Shown here: positions 47,931 through 60,520 of the stretch, one piece after another | Layout of the letters: each line of letters opens with the position of its first letter | Numbering within the stretch: position 1 is the stretch's first letter | The notes under the pieces: generated by a model | Databases searched by the model: none | What the model saw: only the letters and a program-made list of their open reading frames with translations | What the model was told of the DNA's origin: nothing | Program-made: the position numbers and the translations under genes | NCBI GenBank assembly: GCA_905182995.1 | Contig: CAJJDP010000157.1 | Coordinates: forward strand, 125,202 to 189,201 | Reading direction: 5' to 3' | From: Paramecium octaurelia | Lineage: Eukaryota; Ciliophora; Oligohymenophorea; Peniculida; Parameciidae | Length of the DNA: 64,000 nt

Positions 47931-50900
47931 TCATATTCCATATTATAAAATGTGATATATGACTCTAAAAGGAGTAGATATGCAATATGAGAATTGAACT
48001 ATTGACTGTAGTATAATTGGGCCGAATAGTAAAAGAATGATTGGAATAATAGCAGCTACAATGATTATATTGACAATTGATGTAGGTGTACCAACTGGTG
48101 GCTCGTTGCAATTCTTGTCAGTTTCACTTAAAAATAAAGGATCTTAGCATTTTGTGCAATTTTCTAGAGATGAGCACTCTAAACATCCTTTCGAACAATC
48201 AAGACAAATTTTTCCCTCTTTATATTTCCCTTTAGGACAATCTGCTAGACATTTCGAATCATAAAGAATTAAGCCAGGTTTACAGACATTGCATATATCT
48301 TAACTTTAACACTTTTCACAATTCTCTGGACATGGCTTACAAATATAATCTTTAGACATGAAGTACTCCATTTCCTCACATTAAATGCATTTATCCTTCT
48401 AACATTTTGAACAATGCTCCTATTTACACTTGAAACACTCCCCATTGTCTAAAAAGTATCCATACTAATCACATGAGGTGCATGAATCCTTTGTGCATAT
48501 TTGACATCCCTATTTACACTATTTGCATTCGAAGTTGTCAAGGTAAAAACGAGTAGGTTAGCATTTAGTGCATTGATCTTTGCTCATGCAGGTTAGACAT
48601 GGGGATTGACACTTTGAGCATTAGTCTTAATTTAGATAAAAGGTGTCATCAATACAAGATTGACATAAACCAGAACGGCAAACAGAGCAATTGGGTTGAC
48701 ATTATTTACATTCTAATTTATTTGCATAATACTTATCTGGACATTAATGGCACTATTCCTTATCACAAATTAAGCAACTATGTTTACATTATAAACAATT
48801 AATGCCCTCTTGATAATACCCTGATTTGCAAATCAAGCATTCCTAATAATTGCATTTTAAGCAGTTTTAACTACATGCTATGCATTACCCTTGATTGAGA
48901 TAGTAATTAGTTAGACATTGGACACAGGCTTATGCAACATTACATCTAACACAACCTTCTCCACATGTCTAACAAGTCTCAAAAGTGCAATTGGATTAGC
49001 AATATTAGTTTTAACATAGTTAACAACTACCATTTTGATCCTAATAATAATGATCTAAACATTTAATGCATTAGGAGTCTGTGCACTCCTAACAATTTTC
49101 CCATTTTGTAGAACATAAATTACAAGTCTCACCATCAAAATAATAGGAATCGTTGCAGGATTGACAATCACTTGATGAGGAACAAATTTTGCAATTGCTA
49201 AGACAATGGTTGCAATCATGATTTTCAATATAGGTACCAAATGGACATAATTAACATCCAGATTGATTACATGCTTAACAGGGTGGGTTGCATGGTTTAC
49301 AAATACCTGAGAATAAATAGATTTGTGTAGACTAGATGCAATTTTGACAAGAGTCTTTCGAATTGCATGCCAGACAATTGGCCGAACAAGGTTCACACTA
49401 ATGATTTTAATTCAAGAAGTATCCTGTTTAACATTGAGAACATAGGTTATTCGAACAATTTAAACAATTATCGAGTTGGCAATTAACACAAGAAGTGGAA
49501 CCTTCAATACAAGTAAGACATTTATTGAAGTCTGAACATGATATACAAGGTGATACACAATCAAAACACATGTTTCTGTTTATGTCAAGGTATTGATTGG
49601 TTGCACATCCAGTACAACGATCTGGGAATATATCGCAACTTTGGCAATTGGAATTGCACTATAAGCATTTATCTAAATCCCAATCGCGGTATTGACCTTT
49701 GGGACAAGTGCAATTATCACACAGTTTGCAGATCTATGTTGTTGCTGAAATTAAGGGAAAGATGTAACCAGTTAAACACGTCTTACATGAGTGATCTGGA
49801 GTATTACACTCTTTACAATTGTCTGTGGTTAGGCATTTATAGCAATTCACGAAGTCTTTAGTACTGAAATTAAGTTCGTAATAATGACCATCAACACAGC
49901 TGAGACATTGTGATTTTGAATCTTTGCAGGTTCTACAAGGAGATGCACATTCGATACACTACCCATCTTTTTAAAAGTAACCATCTGCACATCCATACGT
50001 ACATGTAATTTTCTAATTATTGAATTCACAAGGGCCCTTACAATATTTAGGACAGATAGTGCATTTGTTTGGAGAAGGACTGTAAGCGTTGTTCTTGCAT
50101 TCAGTACAATACTCATGAGAAGCACATTGACTACATGCAAAGGGACAAACTATGCACTTATTGTTTAACAAGTAGAATTCACTTTAACACTTTAGACAAG
50201 TAGTACTATTACTACACTTACTACAGTAGTTAATCTTCAATGAACAGTTAATACATTAACTATTGGACAAATACGAGCTATCTGAACAACTCGTGCAGGC
50301 CTCAGAAGAGTTCTCACATGCCTTACAATTATTACTGCACTTTAAGCAATCTCCATCCTTCCTATAATATCCTATTGCACACTCAATACAATTGAAAGAT
50401 GTAGAAGTGCAAGTAGCACACTTTAAATCGCATTGCTAACATTATTTCTAAGTTAAGTAGGATCCTTTGTAGCAGTCTGTACACTCATCTCTACTATTTT
50501 AGCAAGACTTGCATGTTTTTGAACAAGGTTGACATTGATTATTGTTTAAATACTTACTTATACCGCATTTGTCACATTTATCCTATTCATAACATGTGAT
50601 ACATTATTAGTCAAGGCAATTTTATAGTTGGCATTTCTATTCTTAATTTAAAACGTAAGTGGATTTACATTCTGTGCATTTATCATAGCTTTCACATTCT
50701 TTGCAATTTGAATGGCACTATGCGCATTATCCACTAGACAAATAGTACCCTGAATAACAACTCATGCAAGTAGTTTAATCATCTTTGCATGTTTGGCAAT
50801 TACTAGAGCATTTTTAACAGCTGGATCCATTCATGAAGTATCCATCTAAACATGATTGACATGTTTGTGAGTTTGTACATTCTCTACATGAACCTTGGCA

Positions 50901-52892
50901 ATATTAACAGTTGACATTCTATACCAAGTTTGATTGACATTGAGTACAACATGATGGACAAGATGTCTCACATTGTCTGCACAATCCTGTTTGATTGTCT
51001 AATGTATACCCGGCTTGACATTCCAGACAAAGCTTTTTTGAAGCACATCTTTTACATGGACTTTCACATAAAACACATGTGTTTGATTCCAAATAGTAGG
51101 AATCATTGATACATGATAAACATGTGCTGGTTGTGTTCAAGCAAGAATAACAAGGAGTTTAGCATGATACACATTTATTTTGAATTAATGAAAACCCAGG
51201 TTTACAACTATAACATTGAGAAGCTGATTCAGAGCAAGATGTGCATTGAGAATCACATGCTACACATTCCATCTTATCAACAAAATAACCGATTTTGCAA
51301 ACATAACATTGAGATGAATTTGGACAAATCTAACAATTTCCAATGCATAAATTACATTATCCAATTGATTCATAATATCCTTCTACACATCCAGTGCAAA
51401 AAGAGTCTGAAGTACAACTACTGCATTCCTTTTTACATTTTGTACATCCATAATTTGAGTTTACATAAAATCCTTTCTGACTTTCCAAACATTTGCTTGC
51501 ATTTTCACATAATTTACATCCAGTTATAGAAGTGCATGGTAGACATTCAGAATTAGTAAGAAAGTAACCATTTACACAACTAGAACATTGGGTTTGATTT
51601 TAGCATGTTTTGCATGGAGAAATACAATCTTTGCATGTGAAGTTATCTATGTAATATTTTTCAATGCAACTTTGGCATTAGGTTCCACTTGTGCAGGTTG
51701 AACAGGACGGTGGACATTCGAGACACTTGTTATTAGATTCATAATATCCATCATCACAAACTTCAATAAAACTGGTGCATGTAAGATCATCAGGCTTACA
51801 CAGAAGACAAACTCCCTCAGTGCAACCTAAAGCATTCTGATTCTTTCCTTTAAAGTAGCATTGCTTGTCAGCATGGAGTTCGCCCTTGCAAACACAAGAG
51901 TTTGTTGTTGAATCGTATTCAGCGTGTAGTTTACACACTTTACATGTTTCAATGTTGTTGTAGAAACTACAAATAGAGCAAAGTGGATCCTTGCAAAATC
52001 CCATTAGTCGAATTGCATAGTCAACCAATGTTTCTACAAAGTTGATGGCAACAAAGTTATCGCTTTCAAAACTCAAAAGGAATGACATCACTAATTCGTT
52101 CTAATTTTACACGTCTAACAGAGTTCTTCTGACCCCCAGTAATATAACTAAGGTGTTCTATCTTATGTATTAATAAACATCAATTATATATTTACTATTA
52201 CCAAATGTTTTAATACTGCTATATTTATCATAGGTTTTATCGTTGTATTCTGCATAGTCAAATACAATTGTCAAACTACCTTCAATCTCAGTGCCAATTG
52301 CCAGCACATTGTCTACTTTAATTTAAATGATATGTTTGTCTTGATTGTTTATAAAGTACTTGTTGTGATTTTCAGGCAAAAGCGGATTTTTTATATTATC
52401 AGAAAACTATATGGTCACAGTCTTCATGATATTAGTATCAAAGTTAGTTAGTTGAGCATTTTAGAAAGGAAGAATATTACTCATTAATTTAATAGGCCCA
52501 CCCTCTTACTGACATTTGACTAACACTTCCTATAATCCTGCTTTATGTTCGCTCAGCACACACTTTTGGGACGATTTTAATTCTTAATAGTGATCTTCGC
52601 AAACGCACTTTCCACCTTAGAGAACTCTGTGATTCTCGCTATAACAACTAAAGCAATTATTTCTTTGCTTAAAATCACAATCCTTACAATTGCTATTGCA
52701 TTCATAGCATTGATTAGATTAAATTCTACTTAGTTCCTTATTTGAGCTAGAACATTAACAAACACCTTCTACCAAAATTCTGGTTGGTTGGCATTAATTA
52801 CAATTGTTTGCCATGTCGCAAATTTTACAAGTGTTATCGCAAATTCCCATTGCACAATCCAAGAATAAAATATAGAAAAAATATAAAATCAT
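47931..52892 (-). CDS. Giant cysteine-rich surface protein, furin-like/GFR repeats
   Basis: One 1,653-residue frame with no required intron. N-terminal signal peptide (MILYFFYILFLDC). Residues ~150-260 form a Cys-poor beta-rich segment; almost everything else is a run of CxxC-type repeats (CPPSCSTCTSGT, CVLCESPCKRCASKKLCLEC, GCLECSSLENCTKC), like growth-factor-receptor/furin-type repeats. Near the C-terminus a membrane segment (SIVNIIIVAAIIPIILLLFG) is followed by a short tail. Ciliates encode many such extracellular or secretory-granule proteins. The ligand or role is unknown. Several frames that look open on either strand inside it are only shadows of the Cys codons. Confidence 0.9.
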
Positions 52893-52920
52893 ATTTTAAT
52901 TTATAAATATTCTATCAAAC

Positions 52921-54124
52921 AGAAAGTTGAGTTATTAGCAATTTATCCTTTTTATCTGCTTTCATAGTACCACATATCCCTAAAATAAAGTTAAGAATAA
53001 TTTTTATAAATATAATTTTGTATCATCCCATTCTCCTCCAAAATCTACTATAAAAAATCTTTTCCAGTTCGTTAGAATCTTACCTTACAACTCCAAGATA
53101 TTTAGCATCCTTACCATCTATTATAATTTATGTTGAAATCACTGATAATCACATTCTTGCTTTCATCAGATCCGTGCAAGGTCATTTTCAATTTTATTCT
53201 ATTTGTCAAAAACCATTTTCACGTTCAACTGAAATCCTCTTCTTATTATTCCTCAAAGGATATCTGACTATGGCATATCTTTGCTTACACTTCAACTACA
53301 TCAAAGTTTCACTCAGAAAATGCACTTTCTCCACCGCAATTCAGAATTCCAATACATTATAACAATTATACGAATGCATATTGATCTTGTTGTATTTGAT
53401 TAACGGCAGTTGTCTCAAGTTGAATAAAACTTTTGTTTCAGGTCTATAATTACTCAATATAATTATAATATTATTTAGCAATTTAATAAAATTTTTCATA
53501 CTCCAAATTAGAGTAATTCCTCACTTGTTATGAAAGGTCCATTTATATGTTAAACCTATTGCTGCTTTGATTATGCTCAATTCAAGTGCATAAAAAAAAA
53601 GATTAAATAATTTAAATTCGCTTGTTCACCATCAATTCAATCATAATTATATGTGTATATTACACCACGCATAACTATATCTGAATTACTATAATTCACT
53701 TTATCACATTTTATTTTAAATGATGACCATATGCTCGCCACCTCGGAATTCATTTGCTATAACTTTGAATTTGAAAGACTTTAGTTGTCATTTACAAACA
53801 AGGTCAAGTTGTGGAAAACTAGATGTGTTCTCCAAGAAATCATAGAAATCCAAATGAGGAAGTTCAAATGAAACATATGAGAATGAAAAACTCTATAAAA
53901 GCATAGTATCAAAATCAGTATTTGAGTATTCCTTTGACAGGAGCTTTCTGTGATGAAGGTATATTACCAGTGTAAAACGTTGAGATGAAATCCACCCTTT
54001 GTGTCATCTTAAATTTACAAACTGAATTTTGGGGTTTAAACTAAACTGAAAAGTCTCGAATTTGCACATCTTCAATATCTCCTTGGGGTTTGAATGGTTT
54101 GTTTAATTGCGATTGTGAGTTCAT
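52921..54124 (-). pseudogene. Probable decayed gene with several frame breaks
   Basis: An ATG at 54122-54124 opens a plausible start (MNSQSQLNKPFKPQGDIEDV, then VCKFKMTQRVDFISTFYTG). Coding-like segments follow in different frames: SFSFSYVSFELPHLDFYDFL near 53850, FKVIANEFRGGEHMVII near 53750, CKQRYAIVRYPLRNNKKRIS near 53250 and SDESKNVIISDFNINYNRW near 53110. I could not join them with introns of normal size and ends; at least two junctions need net frame changes. This fits a gene losing function, as expected for duplicated genes in Paramecium. An alternative is a real gene with introns I failed to place. Confidence 0.4.
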
Positions 54125-55468
54125 TTGTAATAATATTATTGTTAATTAATTGAAATGATATTTTACCCATTTTTTAATTAAATTACTCCTATTCATCATA
54201 ACAAAATAACTGGTTAGTTTAATATAATATATTCGATATTCTTAATGATTAGGATTTGTTTTTTTTGATATTTTCTACTACTGAATTAAGAGAAAATCAA
54301 TTGCACTTTTGCAATTCCATTTAAATTTTGATTGCTGAAAGATGGAATTCTCCAAGAACTAAAAAGAATAACCAAGGGAGGGATTTTTTATTTTACATGC
54401 AAAAATCAAAAAAGTAATTTGTCTTTTTATCAACATGATATTTTTCGTAGAGATATATATCATATTTAACAATATCCTGTTACTTTTTTTGAAATAATAT
54501 ATTTTCAAAATTTAGTTTTTATTTTAACTAATTTATCCTTTAAAGTTGTAACTAAATTTGATAAATCACATTCTTTCTTAATCAAATTCATCAGATATAA
54601 ATCCATTATCTCAATAGAATTATTATTTTAAAAAGGAAATTAATAATAGAATTAGGATTAAATTCTAATAATATACAGCTAATAGATATTTTAACAAGAT
54701 GGTATTGCATCACATAGTTATTTTATTTGATCAATTAAGTTAATCCTTCTGTTATTACATATAAAGGCTTATGGATTTAAAATAGATTAATTAGTATTCT
54801 TCTTTATATATTTTATGCTATTGGTATAATCGAAATTATTTCAATAGTATATGAAACTAATAGAAATTTGGCAAACTAATTTAAAAAGTTGTATAAATAA
54901 TCTTGTTGCTTTATTCCTCAAATTTAACCAGTATAAAAGTATTGCAATATAAATAAATGCTATTGAGAAAGTTTTTGCTTCCTTCATCAATTTTGTGGAT
55001 GTCATATTAGAAAACCAGAATCCTTCTCATATGGTAGTAATTGAACTATAGTATTTGATAAAAATTATTCTATAAGGAAATTATTATAGAATTCTAAATA
55101 TTTTTTTATAATTAAGATGAATAAAATAATAGTTTTTATTTATATTACTTTTTCAACATTTAAACAATTTCTATTTTGATATAATATAACATAGAATTTA
55201 AAAAAGAAATTAATGGGATTCGCTTCATATTAATTTTCATTCCTTTTTCAAATACATAAATTAAGCCTATTTCATTTAAATAATATTTTAATCTAAAAGA
55301 ACCTCGCTGACTCCAAACTCTTATTAAGTTTAATTTTCTCATTTATCACAAACATGTCTATCATAATACTACTCAAAATAATCAATTGCTTGTGTTAATT
55401 TATATAAAGCAATAATAAATATTATTATTAAATGAGTACAAATATTAAATAAAATATTAAATTAATAA
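54125..55468. other. Gene-poor AT-rich region, 1.34 kb
   Basis: The longest stretch without a supported gene. It is extremely AT-rich on both strands with scattered TGA/TCA in all frames. A short minus-strand frame around 55160-55342 has no domain and biased composition, so I do not call it. The region may be the remains of an older gene or simply the promoter side of the next gene. Confidence 0.5.
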
Positions 55469-55896
55469 ATGAATAGATTGCTACTCTTTGCTTCAGATTG
55501 TGGAAAGGTTGAGTGTCTGTTAAACAGTTTCGAAAAGTACTTCAATGTGTAGGTGATTGAGGCAAATTACAAATAGGTAGTGAATGAAGTATTGAGCAAA
55601 GACACTCAATGTGTATTTGTCACAGAGAATAGTTTGAAATCTTAAATAATATTTAATAAGTTTGATAAAATAAGAGCGGCAATTTGTTACAATTAATACT
55701 TTGTATAAATGTGCAGAGAAGTAGTAGCATTAGAATATATTAGCATAATGATGCCAATGTGATCATTATACCACTAGACAATATTGCCTAGAATGTAGCT
55801 ATACATTTCGCATAGGGTTTGTCACAGGCAGAATTTGACACCAAAACCACTCCAAATCATTAAAGAAGAGTTAATAAATTAAATTTAATATAATGA
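55469..55896 (+). CDS. RpiB/LacAB-like sugar isomerase homologue, probably non-catalytic
   Basis: 134 residues with one 23-nt intron at 55721-55743. The C-terminal half fits the RpiB fold (KFDKIRAAICYNQYFVQMC, then REHNDANVIIIPLDNIAQN), matching the family's xxxIRAALC...REHNDANVL pattern. The N-terminal half keeps a LFASDCGKVECLLNSF helix start. The active-site loop of RpiB, normally CGTGIGxSIAANK, reads FVTENSLKSQIIFNK here, so the catalytic Cys and the Gly-rich loop are absent. It is therefore more likely a structural or regulatory homologue than a ribose-5-phosphate isomerase. Its stop is 10 nt from the convergent INTS9 stop. Confidence 0.8.
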
Positions 55897-55906
55897 TATC
55901 ATTGAT

Positions 55907-57885
55907 TCATAATTTGCGTATTGTTAAACATCTATATACAATATCAGATATTCTCTTAATATCATCTTGGGTTTTAGCATAGACCTTGGTCTCATTTTAT
56001 AGGATCTCCACTTTGGCACAGATTTAGTTGTCCACATTGATGAATTCTATATGTTGCAAGGAATGGTATTGGGGGAAGAGACCAAATTGTTTTTGTATTT
56101 CTTCTGAAATTCTCCTGATGGTTTCCTCTTGAATGTATCCTACTACGTACTAGACATCAGGAGGGGAAGACTTCTGCAATTCTGCTTCATTATTGTCGGT
56201 GATATTCATTTTGACATTACTAAGTTCAATGTTGCCAATGATGTTCTTTCCTGATCCTTATATTTTTGGTTGGATTGGGACAGTGATTTAACTGATTCTC
56301 AATGTCATTTTTTAGAGCATTTTGTAATTGAGTACAAGGGATTTGGTTTGGAGAGTAGAGGATTCTGGAACAAGGAATGTTTTAATGGAGGAGTCAGGCC
56401 AGGGAATGAATTCAGGTTAGTTGTTGATTGGTGTTTTAGCAATGCAAAATTTGTATGAGGATTTGATTTGATGCAATAGTTTTTCATCGTAGAATTCAGG
56501 ATCAATTAATTGTAAGCCAAAGGAAAGGTCTGCATTGCTGACCTTTTGAGTGTAGATCGTCACCATTTACCCAATTTGTTCAAGTAGATCAAATAGAAAT
56601 ACAGCTTGAGCCAATCGAAGACTACTGTCAAAGATGAAGAAAACACTTGGAGTAATCCCTTTGAGAGTTTCGTTGAGAGAGAATCCTTCGAATTTGATTT
56701 TTTCAATGGAAGGTACCACAATAATCTTTTGCGCTTTAATTAGATAGAGGATTTTGTTGAAAGGATTCTGCGGGTTTTCTTTCATGATGCTTGCTTACAA
56801 CTTATTGTTCAAGTACTCCACCAAGGAATTAGCTATCAGAGTGTAATTGTGGAATTCCGAACTTATGATGAATATCTTAAAGCATTAATGTTGCAAGTGG
56901 TCATCTCTAATTTACTTAATGGTAATATTTACATCTCATCTTGCAAGTCTAATATGGTCTAATATGAATTGAAGGGGATGACAACATTTTAGCTCTGCTT
57001 TAAGAATTCGTAGGTTTTAGACAGGAAGGAATGATTGATTCTGCTCTGCGGCATGCCATAGATGAGATAGTCAGCCTCCTTGAGTTTCATGGATATCTCC
57101 TTGTGAGCGTAAGTCATATTGGTGTTATTGAGGCTGTTGGCAACAATAATTTTGAAGTAATCACCCAGGGATATTATGTATGCTGAATCTCCTATGCCGG
57201 TTCCACTGGATTGGGCTTCGATGGAGATGGCTTCTTAGATCTTGGTATGACTACAAAAATACTTAGAGTAAGGGAATCTTGACGATCTATCCGTAATTAA
57301 CAAGGGTGCAATCCATCTCTTTGAATGGGAATGCCTCTGTGAATTCCTAGAAATTCGTGTGATAGAGTTCTTCAAAGGATCTAAACGATTCTTCTTCCTT
57401 GTTGTAGTTTTCCTGGAAGGAATAGAAGTGACGATTCCTTATCTCAGACCACTAATAAAGTTCTTTGATGAAATGCTACCCCAAAAGGTACGTAGCATTG
57501 GTGCATATGATTTAAGGCTTGAATTGCTTCAATCTCACCAAGTAATTAAGCAAACACAGATCCATCTGAGTGCATACCAGAAAAACATCAATCTCATTGA
57601 AGATTATGTGATTGATGAATTACAAATCAAACCTCACTGTATTGTTCATAAACAAGTACTCCCCTTCCTTGAATGAGTAGTCCTTCGATTCATTCAACTT
57701 CACCTTCTTTAGTTTCTATTGAATCGTCAAATACATCAGATCATGAAGAGGGAATCCCTGGCTCCACATCACTTTGATCTAAGAAGGTATTACCATAACT
57801 TTACTCCTGCAATCTCAAGCACGTAGAGATACGGAAATTTACGCTCTAGGGAACATAGTGGGTAAAAGAATAATTAATCAGCCAT
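55907..57885 (-). CDS. INTS9: Integrator complex subunit 9 homologue
   Basis: 634 residues after removing introns at 57779-57804 (26 nt), 57241-57262 (22 nt) and 56907-56932 (26 nt). The frame shows the metallo-beta-lactamase/beta-CASP architecture of INTS9 without the HxHxDH zinc ligands: EIDVFLVCTQMDLCLLNYLV, AQSSGTGIGDSAYIISLG, NNTNMTYAHKEISMKLKEAD, NVVIPFNSYQTILDL, FKIFIISSEFHNYTLIANSL and TPSVFFIFDSSLRLAQAVFL. INTS9 pairs with the endonuclease INTS11 to process snRNA and other nascent transcripts. Length is close to the human protein (~658). CPSF2-like identity is the main alternative, less likely from the motif pattern. Confidence 0.82.
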
Positions 57886-57897
57886 TTTTTTTAATAA

Positions 57898-58859
57898 TCA
57901 ATTAGCAATTACAACACTCTGTTTGCAAACAGGACAATTATTATGCTGCAATAACCATGTCTTTATGCATTTCGCATGGTAATGATGATTGCAACCCAAT
58001 CGTCGATACTTCTCCCCTATCTCCATGTTGCATTGACAAACTGGACACACTCCTTGGATGTTATCACTCGCCTAAATTTCTCGTTTAGGAATCCTCCTTA
58101 TGTCCTCTCTCGTCATCCCATTCGACACATTTCTAAGAACCCTTAAATTAGAGAATACCCTATCTATTCTCCCAGTGACAGCAATTGTTCATAATTCATA
58201 TTGTCTACATCGATAATTTGACTTTGATATTGTCTCAATCTCTACTATAGTTATAGGAGTGGCAACACTTGGGCTGTCAATCTGAATTGCAGCAGAAGTT
58301 CCCTCATTCCTAATAAGGAATGAAAGTGATCTTGTTGTTGTTGTTGTTGCTGTTGCGGTTGCTGTTATTATAGGGCTAAGAATTTCATCTTGTAATCTTT
58401 CTTCTTGTTTCTCAATTTGGCAATGAGTTCTTTCTATTATTTGATTTCCTTATCCTTATATTCGATCTTGTGAATATAATAGTTAATATCACTTTCTCTT
58501 CTCTTTAGTTGTCCTTCTAATTTGTGAGCTAGCTTGGATAAGAATAATAATACTTCGTTCATGATTTAAACTTTTTTATCATAATCTTAATATTTAGTAT
58601 TAAGCTAATGTCTTAATTGTTCATTTTCATACTATAATTTTTAAAATTCTTCTTTACTAAAATAGTTAAATCTCATTCATTACATTAATAGAATTGAATT
58701 ATACTCTGGTACTTAAGAGTGCGATAGAGGAATTTGTTGAAGAACCTTCCCAACAGGTTTCAATTGTACTTGAATGAAATATTCTATTTTACTTGTTTCA
58801 GCCTTTGGCTTCTGCACTACATTAGGTTTTCGAAAGGCAAACTATTTGACTTATTACAT
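57898..58859 (-). CDS. RING-H2 finger protein, probable E3 ubiquitin ligase
   Basis: 302 residues after removing introns at 58657-58683 (27 nt) and 58133-58158 (26 nt). The C-terminal RING-H2 is CPVCQCNMEIGEKYRRLGCN, HHYHAKC, WLLQHNNCPVCK. Upstream come a coiled coil (EEFQKLQYENEQLRHQLN, KLEGQLKRRESDINYYIHK), a Gln-rich run encoded by mixed CAA/CAG/TAA codons, and a DNMNYEQLLSLGEQIG motif that often precedes RING-H2 domains of this type. The first exon (MQQVKQFAFRKPNVV) is supported by clean splicing into the coiled coil. Only 12 nt separate its stop from the INTS9 start. Confidence 0.85.
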
Positions 58860-58937
58860 CTATATATTTATTAATATTCAATTTTTTGTGTAAATACATG
58901 GATTTATATTAATACATTTAATTACAAATTTACCAAA

Positions 58938-60495
58938 ATGATACAGAATTAAGGGTTAGAAAAAAAGGTGGAAAAATATCAATACAACACTTTACATATT
59001 TTGGGAGATGGGTCATATGGCACCGTGTATAAGGGCATCAACACTTTGACACAACAACCAATTGCAATTAAAGTAATTCCCAGATCGAAGGTCTATGATG
59101 CTGAAGCCTTGAGCTTTGAGCTCAGAATCTTGGCCAAGTTGAAGGGAGAAAACATAGTCAGACTGCATGAAACCTTGATGACTCAAAATAATTATTATTA
59201 GGTCATTGATCTATGCGATGGAGATTTAAAGCAGTATGTCCCAACACTCCTATTTTTAGATTGCTTGATAAGTAGAAATTCTTGACTGAGCAAGAAGCCA
59301 TCAACTTGATGATAGATCTCTTGAAAGGATTCTTGGAATTGATTTAGAATGGTATCATCCACAGAGATGTCAAACCAGCCAACATCCTAATCTCCAAGGG
59401 GAAGTACAAATTGGCTGATTTTGGTTTTGCGAGACTAGTCGATAATTATGCTCAATAGTTGTTTGTGACTGTCCTTGGCACTCCGCTGTACATGAGTCCA
59501 CAATTGCTGCAAAACCTATAGTAAAAATATACTCTCATCGTGTAGATATTCAACCAAATGCGACATATGGTCATTGGGATTCATATTCTATGAGGTACTA
59601 TTTGGGCGAAGTACATCAATCACTTCTATCTAGCTCCATGGAATGCCAACTCCATTCCAGAACTAATCAAGAACATCAATGAGAAGCCTCTTTTGTTTCC
59701 AGACAAGATCAAGCAAGTAAATGATTTTGTGAAGGATGTCATAAGAAGGTGTCTGGTCATCAATGAGGGTATTTACTATTTAATTTATCACGATCAGATG
59801 AGAGAATCGGTTGGTATGATCTGTATAAGCATCCCTTGTTCGCCAATCACTTTAAGGACATTGCTGATTTGGAGGAAATTTGCAATGTAAAAAATGAAAA
59901 TGATAGTAGAACAAAGAGAAAATGATAGCCTAAACACTTAGGAATGAGATAGTCAGAAAAGATCTCTCACTCGACTAGTTAGTCATCAAATTGAATTGGG
60001 GTCCTCAAGTGACCATAAAGGATATCGATAATCTTTTTACAAGGGTTGATCCGCAGTTGTAAAGAATTCAAATTGAGCACATCTTTAACAATATGGAAAA
60101 AGCAAACAATCAATATCTAACCTTGTAGGAGTTTTAAAGATGGTTGGACAAGTTCTAGGTAGAGACGATAACAATTTAAACCTTTAGATCCCTTTTTCAT
60201 CTTATCGACAGAATCCTATGGAATGTTTTAGAGTAATTAAATAAACGATGAAGAATTACAATCGAACCTTGGATCAATATTTCGATAAATTTAATGAAGC
60301 AAAGGATGGAAAACTAAAGTATGAGGAGTTTAAATAATTCATTTTGTAATGAAAGCTTTTATATATTAATGTAGGCGGTGTAATAATCAAATTTTTGATT
60401 CTTGGATTAAGAGTTCCTTTGAATTTCTAGATAGAAAGAAACAGGGTTTTGTGACTCTGTAAGAATTACAACAATAGCTCGATAAAACCAATTGA
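58938..60495 (+). CDS. Protein kinase with EF-hand-like C-terminus
   Basis: 457 residues after removing seven introns: 59234-59259, 59521-59545, 59611-59633, 59769-59797, 59906-59928, 60159-60187 and 60346-60374 (23-29 nt); the coding sum is a multiple of three. Kinase motifs: [39 protein letters not shown] and GTPLYMSPQ, closest in style to ULK/ATG1-like kinases common in ciliates. The last ~170 residues hold EF-hand-like helices ([39 protein letters not shown]). The loops lack some canonical Asp residues, so calcium binding is doubtful. Start at 58938 is the in-frame ATG ten codons before the domain. Confidence 0.88.
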
Positions 60496-60520
60496 TAATT
60501 ATTTAAATTATATATGCAAA

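Noticed and set aside
49055-50140. Minus-strand frames with Val/Ile/His-rich sequence in the cysteine-rich gene
   Set aside because: They are a shifted reading of the CxxC repeats; the correct frame is open from 52892 to 47931.
49538-51529. Plus-strand frames opposite the cysteine-rich gene
   Set aside because: Antisense shadows; no domain, and the codons mirror the Cys-rich repeats on the other strand.
55469-55896. Recent bacterial transfer of the RpiB-like gene
   Set aside because: It has a Paramecium-type 23-nt intron, uses TAA/TAG as Gln, and is as AT-rich as its neighbours; nothing here shows recent transfer.
56270-56458. Plus-strand gene inside INTS9
   Set aside because: Antisense shadow of the conserved INTS9 C-terminal region.
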